Shown here piece by piece: positions 6,602 to 14,292 of a stretch of 15,575 nt of DNA. Under the pieces are notes generated by a model. That model saw nothing but the letters and a program-made list of their open reading frames with translations, was not told where the DNA came from and did no database searches. Position numbers and translations under genes: made by a program. The DNA is taken from positions 1 through 15,575 of the forward strand of contig CAZIAK010000077.1 in the NCBI GenBank assembly GCA_964537035.1. The letters run 5' to 3'. Source of the stretch: CAZIAK01 sp964537035. Lineage in GTDB: Bacteria; Planctomycetota; B15-G4. Positions within the stretch are counted from its first letter, which is position 1. Every line of letters starts with the position of its first letter.

Positions 6602-7335
6602 AGATCTTGTTCGTGGGAGCGACCCGAGGCATGGGCCGCTCGCTGGCCCGGCTCATGGCGGCTCGGGGAGACTCGCTCTGTCTGCTGGGCCGAGACGCCG
6701 AGGCCCTGGCCTTGAGCGCCAAAGACCTCGAGATCCGGGGCGCGAGTGGACCGGTGACCACCGTGCCTTGCGATCTGGCCGACGAGGGGTCCATCGTGCC
6801 TGCGGTCGATCAGGCCGACGAGGCCCTCGGCGGCTTCGACACCGTGGTGATCACCGCCGGCGTCTTCGCCACCCAAGAGGTGCTCGAACAGGACACCGCG
6901 CTGCGCGCCCGTCTGCTCACGGTGAACTTCTCGAACACGATCCAGCTCTGTGAGGCCGTACGCGGCCGGCTGCTCGAGCGCGGCGGGGGCACCTTGTGCG
7001 TCTTCTCGTCCGTGGCGGGCGAACGGGGCCGCAAGCCTGTGGGCCTCTACGGCGCCACGAAGAGCGGGCTCTCCCACTATCTGGAGAGCCTCGATCATCG
7101 CCACCGGGCCGAGGGCCTGGTGACTGTCACGGTGAAGCCGGGCTTCGTGAAGACCTCCATGACCGAGGGCCTCGACCCGCCGCCGTTCGCCGGCGAACCC
7201 GATGGGGTGGCTGTGCGAGTGTTGAAGGCCATCGACCGAGGTTGGCCCGTGGTCTACTGTCCTGCCATCTGGGGCTGGATCATGCTCGTGATCCGCTGGT
7301 TGCCCCGAGCCGTCATGCGCCGCATCGGGTTCTGA
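6598..7335 (+). CDS. dprE2: Decaprenylphosphoryl-2-keto-beta-D-erythro-pentose reductase (DprE2), SDR family
   Basis: DprE2 reduces the keto product of DprE1 with NADH or NADPH to give prenyl-phospho-arabinose. The 245-residue SDR protein has the nucleotide-binding glycine motif GATRGMG at 7-13, a TAG motif at 86-88, Asn110, catalytic Ser137/138, and Tyr151 with Lys155 (YGATK). The stretch VAGERGRKPVGLYG and the hydrophobic, basic C-terminal tail (about 217-245, ending RWLPRAVMRRIGF) match mycobacterial DprE2 very well. The tail probably holds the enzyme at the membrane near its lipid substrate. The ATGA overlap with dprE1 points to translational coupling, fitting enzymes that work as a pair on an unstable intermediate. 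Confidence 0.94.
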   Translation: MKILFVGATRGMGRSLARLMAARGDSLCLLGRDAEALALSAKDLEIRGASGPVTTVPCDLADEGSIVPAVDQADEALGGFDTVVITAGVFATQEVLEQDTALRARLLTVNFSNTIQLCEAVRGRLLERGGGTLCVFSSVAGERGRKPVGLYGATKSGLSHYLESLDHRHRAEGLVTVTVKPGFVKTSMTEGLDPPPFAGEPDGVAVRVLKAIDRGWPVVYCPAIWGWIMLVIRWLPRAVMRRIGF

Positions 7336-7338
7336 TCC

Positions 7339-8202
7339 GTGACTGACGTGCAAGGTCTGATCAAGCTGTCCCGCCCCAAGCACTGGGTCAAGAACGCCCT
7401 GGTGCTGGTGCCCGTGCCGTTCGCCATCGCCAGCGGCGCGACCATCGACGTGCCCTCGTTTCTCATGGGCCTGTTCGGCTTCTGCCTGGTCAACTCGGCC
7501 ATCTACGCCTTCAACGACACCAATGACGCGGCCCTCGATCGGCAACACGAAGAGAAGAAGCACCGGCCCGTGGCCTCAGGTCGGGTCTCGGTGGCGGCGG
7601 CGCTCACGCTCTGCTTGACCCTGCTGGCCGCTGGCCAGGCCCTGTGCTGGGCGTCAGGACACCCGGGCGTGCTGGCGATCACCTCGCTCTACGTGGTGAT
7701 CAACATCGTCTACTGCCTGTGGGGTCGCGCGGTGGCCTTGCTCGACGCCTTCCTGCTCTCGTCGGGCTATGTGCTGCGGGTGTTGCTGGGTTGCGCCCTG
7801 CTCGGGGTGACCGCGTCGAACTGGCTGCTGCTCTGCGCGTCCACCCTGGCCCTCTTCTTGGGGCTGGCCAAACGTCGCAGTGACGTGGTGAGCGGCATCG
7901 ATCATTCGCTGCGTCCGAGCCTTCGTGGCTACAACCTGTCGTTCCTTGATCAGGCCATCGGCATCAGCGCGGCCTTGGCTCTGATGTCGTACGCGGTGTA
8001 CTGCATGGAGGCCGAGGTGCTGCTGGCCGGGCGCGAGTTCGCCACCATCCCCTTCGCTGCTTTCGGTGTGCTGGAGTACCTGCGGGCGGTGCATGTGAAG
8101 AACGAGGGTGGGTCGCCGGTCGACCTGGCCCTGTCGAGCCCGGTGCTGATCCTCTCGGGGCTGGGCTGGGTGGCGGCGACGTTCTGGAGCCTGGATTTTT
8201 GA
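7339..8202 (+). CDS. UbiA-family polyprenyl-phosphate phosphoribosyltransferase (DPPR synthase type)
   Basis: The 287-residue integral membrane protein has about eight or nine hydrophobic helices. The UbiA-type aspartate motif is N59-D-T-N-D-A-A-L-D67, followed by HEEKKHRP. The second motif region, AKRRSD (177-182) then a downstream GYNLSFLDQ, matches the DPPR synthase branch (M. tuberculosis Rv3806c) rather than quinone or heme prenyltransferases. Those enzymes transfer 5-phosphoribose from PRPP to polyprenyl phosphate, the committed step to prenyl-phospho-arabinose. The gene starts with GTG three bases after the dprE2 stop. The order dprE1-dprE2-UbiA is compact here. It could be another UbiA enzyme, but the neighbours argue strongly against that. 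Confidence 0.9.
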   Translation: MTDVQGLIKLSRPKHWVKNALVLVPVPFAIASGATIDVPSFLMGLFGFCLVNSAIYAFNDTNDAALDRQHEEKKHRPVASGRVSVAAALTLCLTLLAAGQALCWASGHPGVLAITSLYVVINIVYCLWGRAVALLDAFLLSSGYVLRVLLGCALLGVTASNWLLLCASTLALFLGLAKRRSDVVSGIDHSLRPSLRGYNLSFLDQAIGISAALALMSYAVYCMEAEVLLAGREFATIPFAAFGVLEYLRAVHVKNEGGSPVDLALSSPVLILSGLGWVAATFWSLDF

Positions 8203-9626
8203 TGGGGTCGGTGCGGTCCGCCGTGCAGCTGGCAGTCTGGGGACTGCTGGTGGCCTCGCTGGCCCTGGCCTGTGGCGACGAGGCCGAGCAGCCCGACCCG
8301 CCCGAGGTGAGCGCCGAGCCCGGCTCCGCTGAACCCACAGCGAAGGGCTCGCCCACGAACAAGAAGGGGCCGGCCATCAGCTTCAAGGTGGGGCAGCAGC
8401 AAGGTCGGTTCCATGAGTACCGCACCCATCAGTTCGACGAGAACCTGACCGACGAGCAGCGGGCTCAGGTGGCTCAGCTCGAGGCCATCGGTTACGCCGA
8501 GGGCGTCCATGAGGGGGAGTTTCCCAGCGGAGTGACCGTCCACGACGCCTCGCGTGTGGCACCGGGTCTCAACCTGCTGACGTCTGCCCATGAGCCCGGC
8601 GCGTTGTTGATCAACAGCGACGGCGAGGTGCTGCACCGCTGGTTCTACGACTTCGCGGACGTGTGGCCGGATTATCCCGGGCAGCGGCAGAACACGACCT
8701 TCTGGCGGCGGGTGCACCTGTTCGAGAACGGCGACCTGCTGGCGATCTATGAGGGCCTGGGCATCATCCGCGTCGACAAGGACTCGAACCTGCTCTGGTC
8801 CAGCCCGGTGCGGGCTCACCACGACCTGGAGCCCCTGCCCGACGGGAGCGTCTGGGTGCTCTCACGGGAGGCCCGGGTGATCCCCGCCGTTCACGAGAAG
8901 CGGCCGGTCATGGAGGACTTTCTCTCCTTGCTTGATGGCAACGGCCAAGAGGTGCGGCGCCTCTCGGTGCTGGAGGCCCTGGCCGAGTCTGACTTCAGTG
9001 AGCACTGGAGCGGCAAGCTGGGCCGCATCGGGGACATCTTTCACACCAACTCTCTGGCTCGCCTCGATGGCAGTCTGGCCGACGTGCATCCGGCCTTCGC
9101 CGAGGGCAACTTCCTGATCTCGATGTTGATGCTCGATCTCATCGCCGTGCTCGACCCGGAGCAGGGGCGAGTGGTCTGGGCGCTCAAGGGCGACTTCAAT
9201 CGCCAGCACGACCCCAGCGTGGTGGCGGGGGGCAAGCTGCTGCTCTTCGACAACAACCCCCGTGACGAGGCCTCGCGCATTCTCGAGCTCGACCCGGGTA
9301 CGGGGGAGCAGACCCTGGTCTACGCGGGCGATCAGGGCGATCCCTTCTACTCGGCGACCTGCGGGGTGGCTCAGCGGCTGCCCAACAGCAACACCCTGGT
9401 CACCGAGTCTGACTATGGGCGGGCTTTTGAGGTGGCCCCTGACGGCACCATCGTGTGGGAGTACTACAACCCCTTCAGAGCTGGCGAAGGGGGCCGCTAC
9501 ATCGCCACCATGATGGAGATGCAGCGCCTTCCCGTGGGTTTCCCCGTGGATTGGGCCGCGAACCCCGGGGGCGGCCCCAGCGCTGGTCTCGATGGGGTTC
9601 ACGACGCGGGGGGCGGCGGCCGCTGA
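8202..9626 (+). CDS. Arylsulfotransferase-fold lipoprotein
   Basis: The 474-residue protein has a lipoprotein signal peptide ending SLALAC, with lipidated Cys24 and a following Gly-Asp. A Pro/Glu/Ser-rich linker extends to about residue 60. From about 120 to 445 it shows the arylsulfotransferase (ASST) beta-propeller pattern: HLFENGDLLAIYEGLGIIRVD, HHDLEPLPDGSVWVL (H206/H207), IFHTNSL (H281), RQHDPSV (H336) then LLLFDNN. By my recollection of E. coli ASST, the catalytic His positions are kept but the essential Arg after the HxNS motif is Leu309. Sulfate transfer is therefore doubtful. The Gly-rich C-terminus looks disordered. The start is the ATG overlapping the UbiA stop (TGATG), preferred over a TTG one codon earlier. 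Its place between donor synthesis and a GT-C enzyme suggests a periplasmic role in the same pathway, perhaps sugar or aryl binding. Confidence 0.82.
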   Translation: MGSVRSAVQLAVWGLLVASLALACGDEAEQPDPPEVSAEPGSAEPTAKGSPTNKKGPAISFKVGQQQGRFHEYRTHQFDENLTDEQRAQVAQLEAIGYAEGVHEGEFPSGVTVHDASRVAPGLNLLTSAHEPGALLINSDGEVLHRWFYDFADVWPDYPGQRQNTTFWRRVHLFENGDLLAIYEGLGIIRVDKDSNLLWSSPVRAHHDLEPLPDGSVWVLSREARVIPAVHEKRPVMEDFLSLLDGNGQEVRRLSVLEALAESDFSEHWSGKLGRIGDIFHTNSLARLDGSLADVHPAFAEGNFLISMLMLDLIAVLDPEQGRVVWALKGDFNRQHDPSVVAGGKLLLFDNNPRDEASRILELDPGTGEQTLVYAGDQGDPFYSATCGVAQRLPNSNTLVTESDYGRAFEVAPDGTIVWEYYNPFRAGEGGRYIATMMEMQRLPVGFPVDWAANPGGGPSAGLDGVHDAGGGGR

Positions 9627-9697
9627 GGGCCCGCGTCTCCCCGGCGGCGCGACTGTCCCACGGCCACAGCCTGGGGTAGTATCCCCGTGAGGGCGGC

Positions 9698-9725
9698 CGC
9701 GAACGCTGTCCGGGCGCGGTTCGCG
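9698..9725. other. Small inverted repeat ahead of the GT-C/PHP gene
   Basis: CGCGAAC at 9698-9704 and GTTCGCG at 9719-9725 form a perfect 7-bp inverted repeat with a 14-base loop. It lies in the 142-base gap (9627-9768) between the lipoprotein gene and the large GT-C gene. Upstream, TAGTAT at 9677-9682 could be a -10 element, but no -35 is evident. The repeat may be an mRNA leader hairpin or an operator. No T-tract follows, so a terminator is unlikely. Confidence 0.25.
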
Positions 9726-9768
9726 ACGCAGCCAGTGCCACTCGTCTCCCACAGCATCGGTTCAGGCA

Positions 9769-12700
9769 TTGGATAGCGACCACCCGCCCGTTGAACGTGA
9801 CCGCCGCCCGGTCTTCTTGCTGCTGCTGACCATTCTGGCCAGCGCGGCCTTCTCCGCCTTCGTGGTGGCCCAGAACTACTGGCTCGATGATTCGTTCATC
9901 ACGTTCCGGTACTTCCGCAACCTCTTCGAGGGACAGGGGCTGCTCTACAACGCGGGCGAGTTCGTCGAGGGCTACACCAACTTTCTCTGGGGAGTGGTGG
10001 GCTGGGTCGGGCTGCATCTCGGCCATGAACCCATCCATTTCACCCAGTGGGTGAGCGTGGGGGCTCAGGCGGTCACCTTGTGGACCGTCTACCGCATCGG
10101 GCTGTCGGCCACCGGTCGCCCCGCTCGGGCGTTGTTGGCGCCACTGTTGCTCGGCGGGCAGATCGCCTTCCTGACCTACCCGATGACGGGCATGGAGACC
10201 AGCTTCTTCACCATGCTGGTCACCCTGTCGTTTCACCTCTTTCAGCTGGGCGAGGCTCGCACTCGCGCCGGCACGTTCGCCCTGGGCTGCGCGGTGTCGG
10301 CCCTGTGCATGACCCGCTTCGATGGCTTCGTGTTGATCGGCATCATGGGCGTGTTCCCGCTCCTGGTGCGCGGGCAGTGGCGCAGCCTGCGGGTGCCTCT
10401 GGTCATGTTCCTGGTGACCTTCACGGCCTACAACGCCTGGCGCCTGAGCTACTACCCCACGCCTCTGCCCAACTCGTTCTACGCCAAGATCAGCTTCTCC
10501 ATTGCGCGCTCCATCGAGGGGCTCGACTACGTGGTCCAGTTCTTCGCCGAGCGGCAGATCACCCTGGCCCTGGCCCTGCTGCCCTTTGTCCTGCGGCGCA
10601 CCAACGGGGTCGGTCGCTATCTGGGCTGGGTCGTGGGCATCCAGCTGGCCTACGTGGTGACCGTGGGCGGCGACTGGATGCCCCATCACCGCTTCATCTT
10701 TCATGTGCTGCCGCTGCTGATGCTGCTGGTTCAGCAGGGCGCCTGGGTGACCTGGGACGCTCTCGTCGCTCATGTGGGCACGCCCCGCGGGCTGGGCGCG
10801 GGCCTGTTGGCAGTGCTGGTGGTGGTCAACCTCGTGCCGCTCTACCAAGGGCGCCACTTCGATGAGCTCACCGGCGAGCACTTCCGCCCCGAGGTGGCAC
10901 GGGTCCTCGGCCTGGCCCTCGACAAGCAGCTGCCCCAGGACCTGACCGTGGCCATCGAGTGGGGCGGCATCTTGCCGTACTACACCCATCACAACGTGCT
11001 CGACACGTTTGGCATCACCGACTTCGAGATCGCGCACCACGAGAAGCTGAGCCGCACGATCTGGGGCCGTCGCCTCGGGCCGGACTACCTGGCCAGGCGC
11101 GCCCCCGACGTGATCATCCCCTGTGCTGCGGCGTATCCGACCGCAGAGAAGGCCCGAGCGTCGGTGGCGCCAGGTGGCAAGAGCCGCTACGGCTACTACA
11201 TGAACATGGTGGGCCCCAAGTACGGCTATCAGGTCAAGATCTTGAAGGTGAACAAGTTCACCTACTGCCCGCTGCTGGTCCGAGAAGGCAGCTGGGTCTC
11301 GGCCAACCCGCTCGGCCCCGATCCTACGCGGGTTCCCGGCGCCCTCTCCTCCGAGCCTGAGCCTTACCAGGTGTCGCTCTTCTGGGGAGGTGGCGACCCC
11401 AAGGGCTGGAAGGGGCGTTTCGACTTCCAGTCCGAGCTGAGCGACCCCGTGTCCTCGTGGACCTGGCGCACAGACTTCGAAGAGGGCGACACCCTGGTCA
11501 TGGGCCTGGGCATGGAGGCGTCCAACTGGGCCTTGCCCAGCTCGCCTCAGCCCGCGTCGGCCCCGAGAGAAGCGCGGGCCAAGCTGCCCCGGTTTGGCGG
11601 CCTGATCCGCAGCAAGACGCAGGGTGACGCCGACGGCGCGTGCTTCAGCGTCGAAGCTGATCCGTCGACCACCCTGACCATGGACCTGGGCGGGATGAAC
11701 GTCTCCTGGACCCTCTCTGAACTTGCCGAGCAGCCTCGCACTGTGGCCGTGGACAGCTCTGGCAACACGATTCAAGCCCAGGCCCAGCGCCTCGACCAGC
11801 CCGCCGCCTTCGAGCGGGATCATCATGGTGCGCGCACGCACCGGGTGTCGCTGCACACCCACTCGCGCTTCAGCACGAACCCGGTTGAGCACGAAGAACT
11901 GCTGGCTGGCATGGCGCCTTTTGTACGCCGGGCCTGGTTCACAGATCACAACACCGGGACCGCACGCACGATTCTGGGCGGCGACTTCGAAGACCCTGAC
12001 GTGGTGTCCCGGTCGTGGCCTGTCACGGCAGAGGGCGCCGAGGTGCTCTTCGCTGGTCGGGTCACAGACAGTCGGGCGGGTGCGGGCGCCTACCGACTCA
12101 GCGTCAGGTGCCCAGAGAAGAGCCGGGCGGGCGAGGCCTACACCGAGGTGGCCGGGAGCATTTCGCCCAGCCGGCCCGTGACCCTGCTGTCGAGCGAGCC
12201 CGAGCTGAAGTTCTCGTGGAAACCCACAGGGTCCACCATCGCCTTCGCCACGGTGCAGTTTTCTTCAGACGAGACGATTCGCTATCTCTCGGCGGAATCC
12301 GCTGACTTCGACCCTGCGAACGACATCGTGCTGCCCAGCGCTGCCGAAGAATGGACCGACCACGTGGTCCCCCTGGCTGCAGACCATGGCCGCCTGCGCG
12401 ACGGCGGAGTCTTCGACTGCTTCGCCGGTGTTCAGCTGGGTGTGCTGTTCAAGCCGGGACAGCGTGCCGAGGCTTCGTTCGACGAGGTCGAGCTGGTGAC
12501 CGCCGAACCTGCTGAGCTGATCCGTCAGCAGAAGGAGGTTCTGGATCAGTCTCGACTGATCCGCTCTCACGTAGGCATGGAGCAGAGCGCCTGGTGTAGT
12601 GAGACCGCCGTGGGCACGCTCGCTCCCCACCTGACCTTTCTCACTCCGGGTGACCCCTCTCGGTTGTTTCCCGGATTCGATCGGGAGCAGCTCCCGGAGG

Positions 12701-14250
12701 ATCGCCGAGCCCTGGTGGAGCAGATTCAGGCGGCGGGGGGCTGCGTGGGCACGCACCATCTGCAGATCGACGATCACTACGATACGTTCGTCGAGAACGG
12801 CGGCCTGGGCGTCGACCTGTTCGAGATCGGCGGCGTCTGGGCTCGTCCGCCCAACTACCGCATCGCCGAGGAGTTTCGGGATCGGGATGCGCATGGCTAC
12901 CCGACCCAGCCCATCGACGAGGTGTACCCCCTGCTCGTGCGCTGGGATCGGCTCACGGCCCAGGGGCTGCTGCTCACGGGCTACGGAGCGCCAGACCTGA
13001 ACGGCGCCTTCGACGAGCCCACCAACCGCAGCTTCAACCGCTGGCTCACCTCGATTGTGAGCGCCGACGACTCGCCAGAGGGCCTGCTGCGCGCGCTCCG
13101 GTCGGGGCAGGCCGTGGCCAGCGAGTGGCGGTCCGACGCCTTGGTGACCTTGGACGGCGGCGACGGTCTCTCCATGGGCAAGGTGGTGGTCACCGACCGG
13201 GCGGCGCACACCGTGGTGGCACGGGTCAGCGATGCGCCCGAGGGCTCAAGGCTGCGTTTCGTGGTCGGCCCGCTGGTTCGCGACCGCTTCGACGCCGACG
13301 TGAGCGCTGGCGTCTCGCCAGTGACCGCGGGTGCAGCTGTGACGCTCGAAGAGACCGAGACGGCGACCTCGATCGAGGTGGACACGTCCCGTGGATGTTT
13401 CGTGCGGGCTGAGCTGCTCAACCCAGCGGGCCACCTGACCGCCTTGAGCAACCCGATCTGTTTCTTGCCCTACTGGCCCGAGCGCTGGCTCTTTGGCCGG
13501 GTGGCCTTCGACTGGCAGGGTGTGCGCCTCGCAGCCGAAGATGAGCTGCTGCTCGTTGCCGCGGGTGTCAGCGACGAGGGCAGCCTGCTCTTGAGTGGGA
13601 GTGTGTTCGGCGACCAGGGTGGGCTGCAGCTGAGCTGTGCCGCTCGTCCCACGGCGGTCGACCTGAGCGCAGGCAGCTGGCACTGGGACGCCCCCACGAA
13701 TCGATTGCTGCTGACGGACTTGCCCCGGGGTGACTTCACGGCAGCAGTGGCCTTCTCCGAGCCACTCCGGGCAGGTGAGACCGCTGACCCCTTGGCCCTG
13801 CCCCAGCGCAAGCAGGTGTTGACCGTGCTGGACATGGGCGACCCCGCGTCAGAGTCTGGTCGCCAGCTCTCTGGATTCAGCGAGGTCGCGTCCATCACCG
13901 GGGCGGGCAGCTACCGCGTGCTGGGCGAGACCCCTGCGGAGTTCGTGCTCTCGGTGCCCGTGGGTGAGGCGACGTCGCTCTTCTTTGAGCGAGCGACTCT
14001 GCCGCCAATAGACCGCATCGCCCTGTCGGGCACGACGAACTGGGTCTTCGCCCTCGACCTGCTCATGGATGGCCAGAAGATCGGCACCATCCCGGGCTCG
14101 GGCACACACGTCATCGAGCTTCCTGCCATGTCGTCCCCGAGCGTTGAAACCGAGGTCGAGCGGCGATTCACCCTGGTCGCCAAGGGTGAATCTCGCCCCA
14201 TGATCGATCGCATCCTGCTCTTCGGCGGCCCCGGTGTGGTGGAGTTCTGA
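9769..14250 (+). CDS. Giant GT-C glycosyltransferase fused to a PHP-type metallohydrolase and beta-sandwich modules
   Basis: The 1493-residue protein has a GT-C membrane domain (about 1-365) with a first helix at 15-34, catalytic-type D40-D41 in LDDSFITFRY, VEGYTNFLW, GMETSFF near 142 and VGGDWMPHHRF around 302. A soluble part (about 366-510, WGGILPYY, LDTFGITD) resembles the paralogue at 1670-3295. After a probable beta-rich linker comes a PHP domain of the CehA/McbA kind. It shows H696-T-H698-S, T725-D-H727-N, E938 in GMEQS, H996-H997, E1019 in FEIGG, D1076-L-N1078, and a RALRSGQAVAS helix typical of the domain end. A jelly-roll-like insertion (about 737-908) splits it. The last histidine expected in the D-x-H motif is Asn1078. 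A C-terminal beta-sandwich (about 1350-1493) resembles modules after other glycan-locus glycosyltransferases. The start is TTG at 9769, the first usable one after an in-frame stop at 9688. The tail should be extracytoplasmic. The arabinose donor is inferred from neighbours. Confidence 0.85.
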   Translation: MDSDHPPVERDRRPVFLLLLTILASAAFSAFVVAQNYWLDDSFITFRYFRNLFEGQGLLYNAGEFVEGYTNFLWGVVGWVGLHLGHEPIHFTQWVSVGAQAVTLWTVYRIGLSATGRPARALLAPLLLGGQIAFLTYPMTGMETSFFTMLVTLSFHLFQLGEARTRAGTFALGCAVSALCMTRFDGFVLIGIMGVFPLLVRGQWRSLRVPLVMFLVTFTAYNAWRLSYYPTPLPNSFYAKISFSIARSIEGLDYVVQFFAERQITLALALLPFVLRRTNGVGRYLGWVVGIQLAYVVTVGGDWMPHHRFIFHVLPLLMLLVQQGAWVTWDALVAHVGTPRGLGAGLLAVLVVVNLVPLYQGRHFDELTGEHFRPEVARVLGLALDKQLPQDLTVAIEWGGILPYYTHHNVLDTFGITDFEIAHHEKLSRTIWGRRLGPDYLARRAPDVIIPCAAAYPTAEKARASVAPGGKSRYGYYMNMVGPKYGYQVKILKVNKFTYCPLLVREGSWVSANPLGPDPTRVPGALSSEPEPYQVSLFWGGGDPKGWKGRFDFQSELSDPVSSWTWRTDFEEGDTLVMGLGMEASNWALPSSPQPASAPREARAKLPRFGGLIRSKTQGDADGACFSVEADPSTTLTMDLGGMNVSWTLSELAEQPRTVAVDSSGNTIQAQAQRLDQPAAFERDHHGARTHRVSLHTHSRFSTNPVEHEELLAGMAPFVRRAWFTDHNTGTARTILGGDFEDPDVVSRSWPVTAEGAEVLFAGRVTDSRAGAGAYRLSVRCPEKSRAGEAYTEVAGSISPSRPVTLLSSEPELKFSWKPTGSTIAFATVQFSSDETIRYLSAESADFDPANDIVLPSAAEEWTDHVVPLAADHGRLRDGGVFDCFAGVQLGVLFKPGQRAEASFDEVELVTAEPAELIRQQKEVLDQSRLIRSHVGMEQSAWCSETAVGTLAPHLTFLTPGDPSRLFPGFDREQLPEDRRALVEQIQAAGGCVGTHHLQIDDHYDTFVENGGLGVDLFEIGGVWARPPNYRIAEEFRDRDAHGYPTQPIDEVYPLLVRWDRLTAQGLLLTGYGAPDLNGAFDEPTNRSFNRWLTSIVSADDSPEGLLRALRSGQAVASEWRSDALVTLDGGDGLSMGKVVVTDRAAHTVVARVSDAPEGSRLRFVVGPLVRDRFDADVSAGVSPVTAGAAVTLEETETATSIEVDTSRGCFVRAELLNPAGHLTALSNPICFLPYWPERWLFGRVAFDWQGVRLAAEDELLLVAAGVSDEGSLLLSGSVFGDQGGLQLSCAARPTAVDLSAGSWHWDAPTNRLLLTDLPRGDFTAAVAFSEPLRAGETADPLALPQRKQVLTVLDMGDPASESGRQLSGFSEVASITGAGSYRVLGETPAEFVLSVPVGEATSLFFERATLPPIDRIALSGTTNWVFALDLLMDGQKIGTIPGSGTHVIELPAMSSPSVETEVERRFTLVAKGESRPMIDRILLFGGPGVVEF

Positions 14251-14271
14251 ACGCGCCGAGCAGGCCTTGGT

Positions 14272-14286
14272 GGGGCTGGCTGCCCC
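14272..14286. terminator. Hairpin between convergent genes
   Basis: GGGGC at 14272-14276 pairs with GCCCC at 14282-14286 around the loop TGGCT. It fills part of the 42-base gap between two convergent stop codons, where a bidirectional stop would be useful. The stem is only 5 bp and lacks a T-tract, so this is a weak call. Confidence 0.3.
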
Positions 14287-14292
14287 GCGGTC

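Noticed and set aside
5279..8202. A mycobacterial or other actinobacterial origin for the window
   Set aside because: The dprE1/dprE2/UbiA trio suggests it, but the neighbours do not. There are no EmbABC-type proteins, the phosphatase is HAD rather than PAP2, and the flanking FG-GAP and NHL propeller proteins fit planctomycete-like genomes better.
8202..9626. Active aryl sulfotransferase
   Set aside because: The fold is clear, but the Arg needed for catalysis in E. coli ASST appears to be Leu here. No aryl-sulfate pathway genes are nearby, so I called only the fold.
9475..11949. 824-codon open frame on the minus strand opposite the lipoprotein and GT-C genes
   Set aside because: Its translation is rich in His, Gln, Arg and Gly with no domain or hydrophobic core. 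This is typical of an antisense frame of a GC-rich gene, and it runs across two well-supported genes on the other strand.
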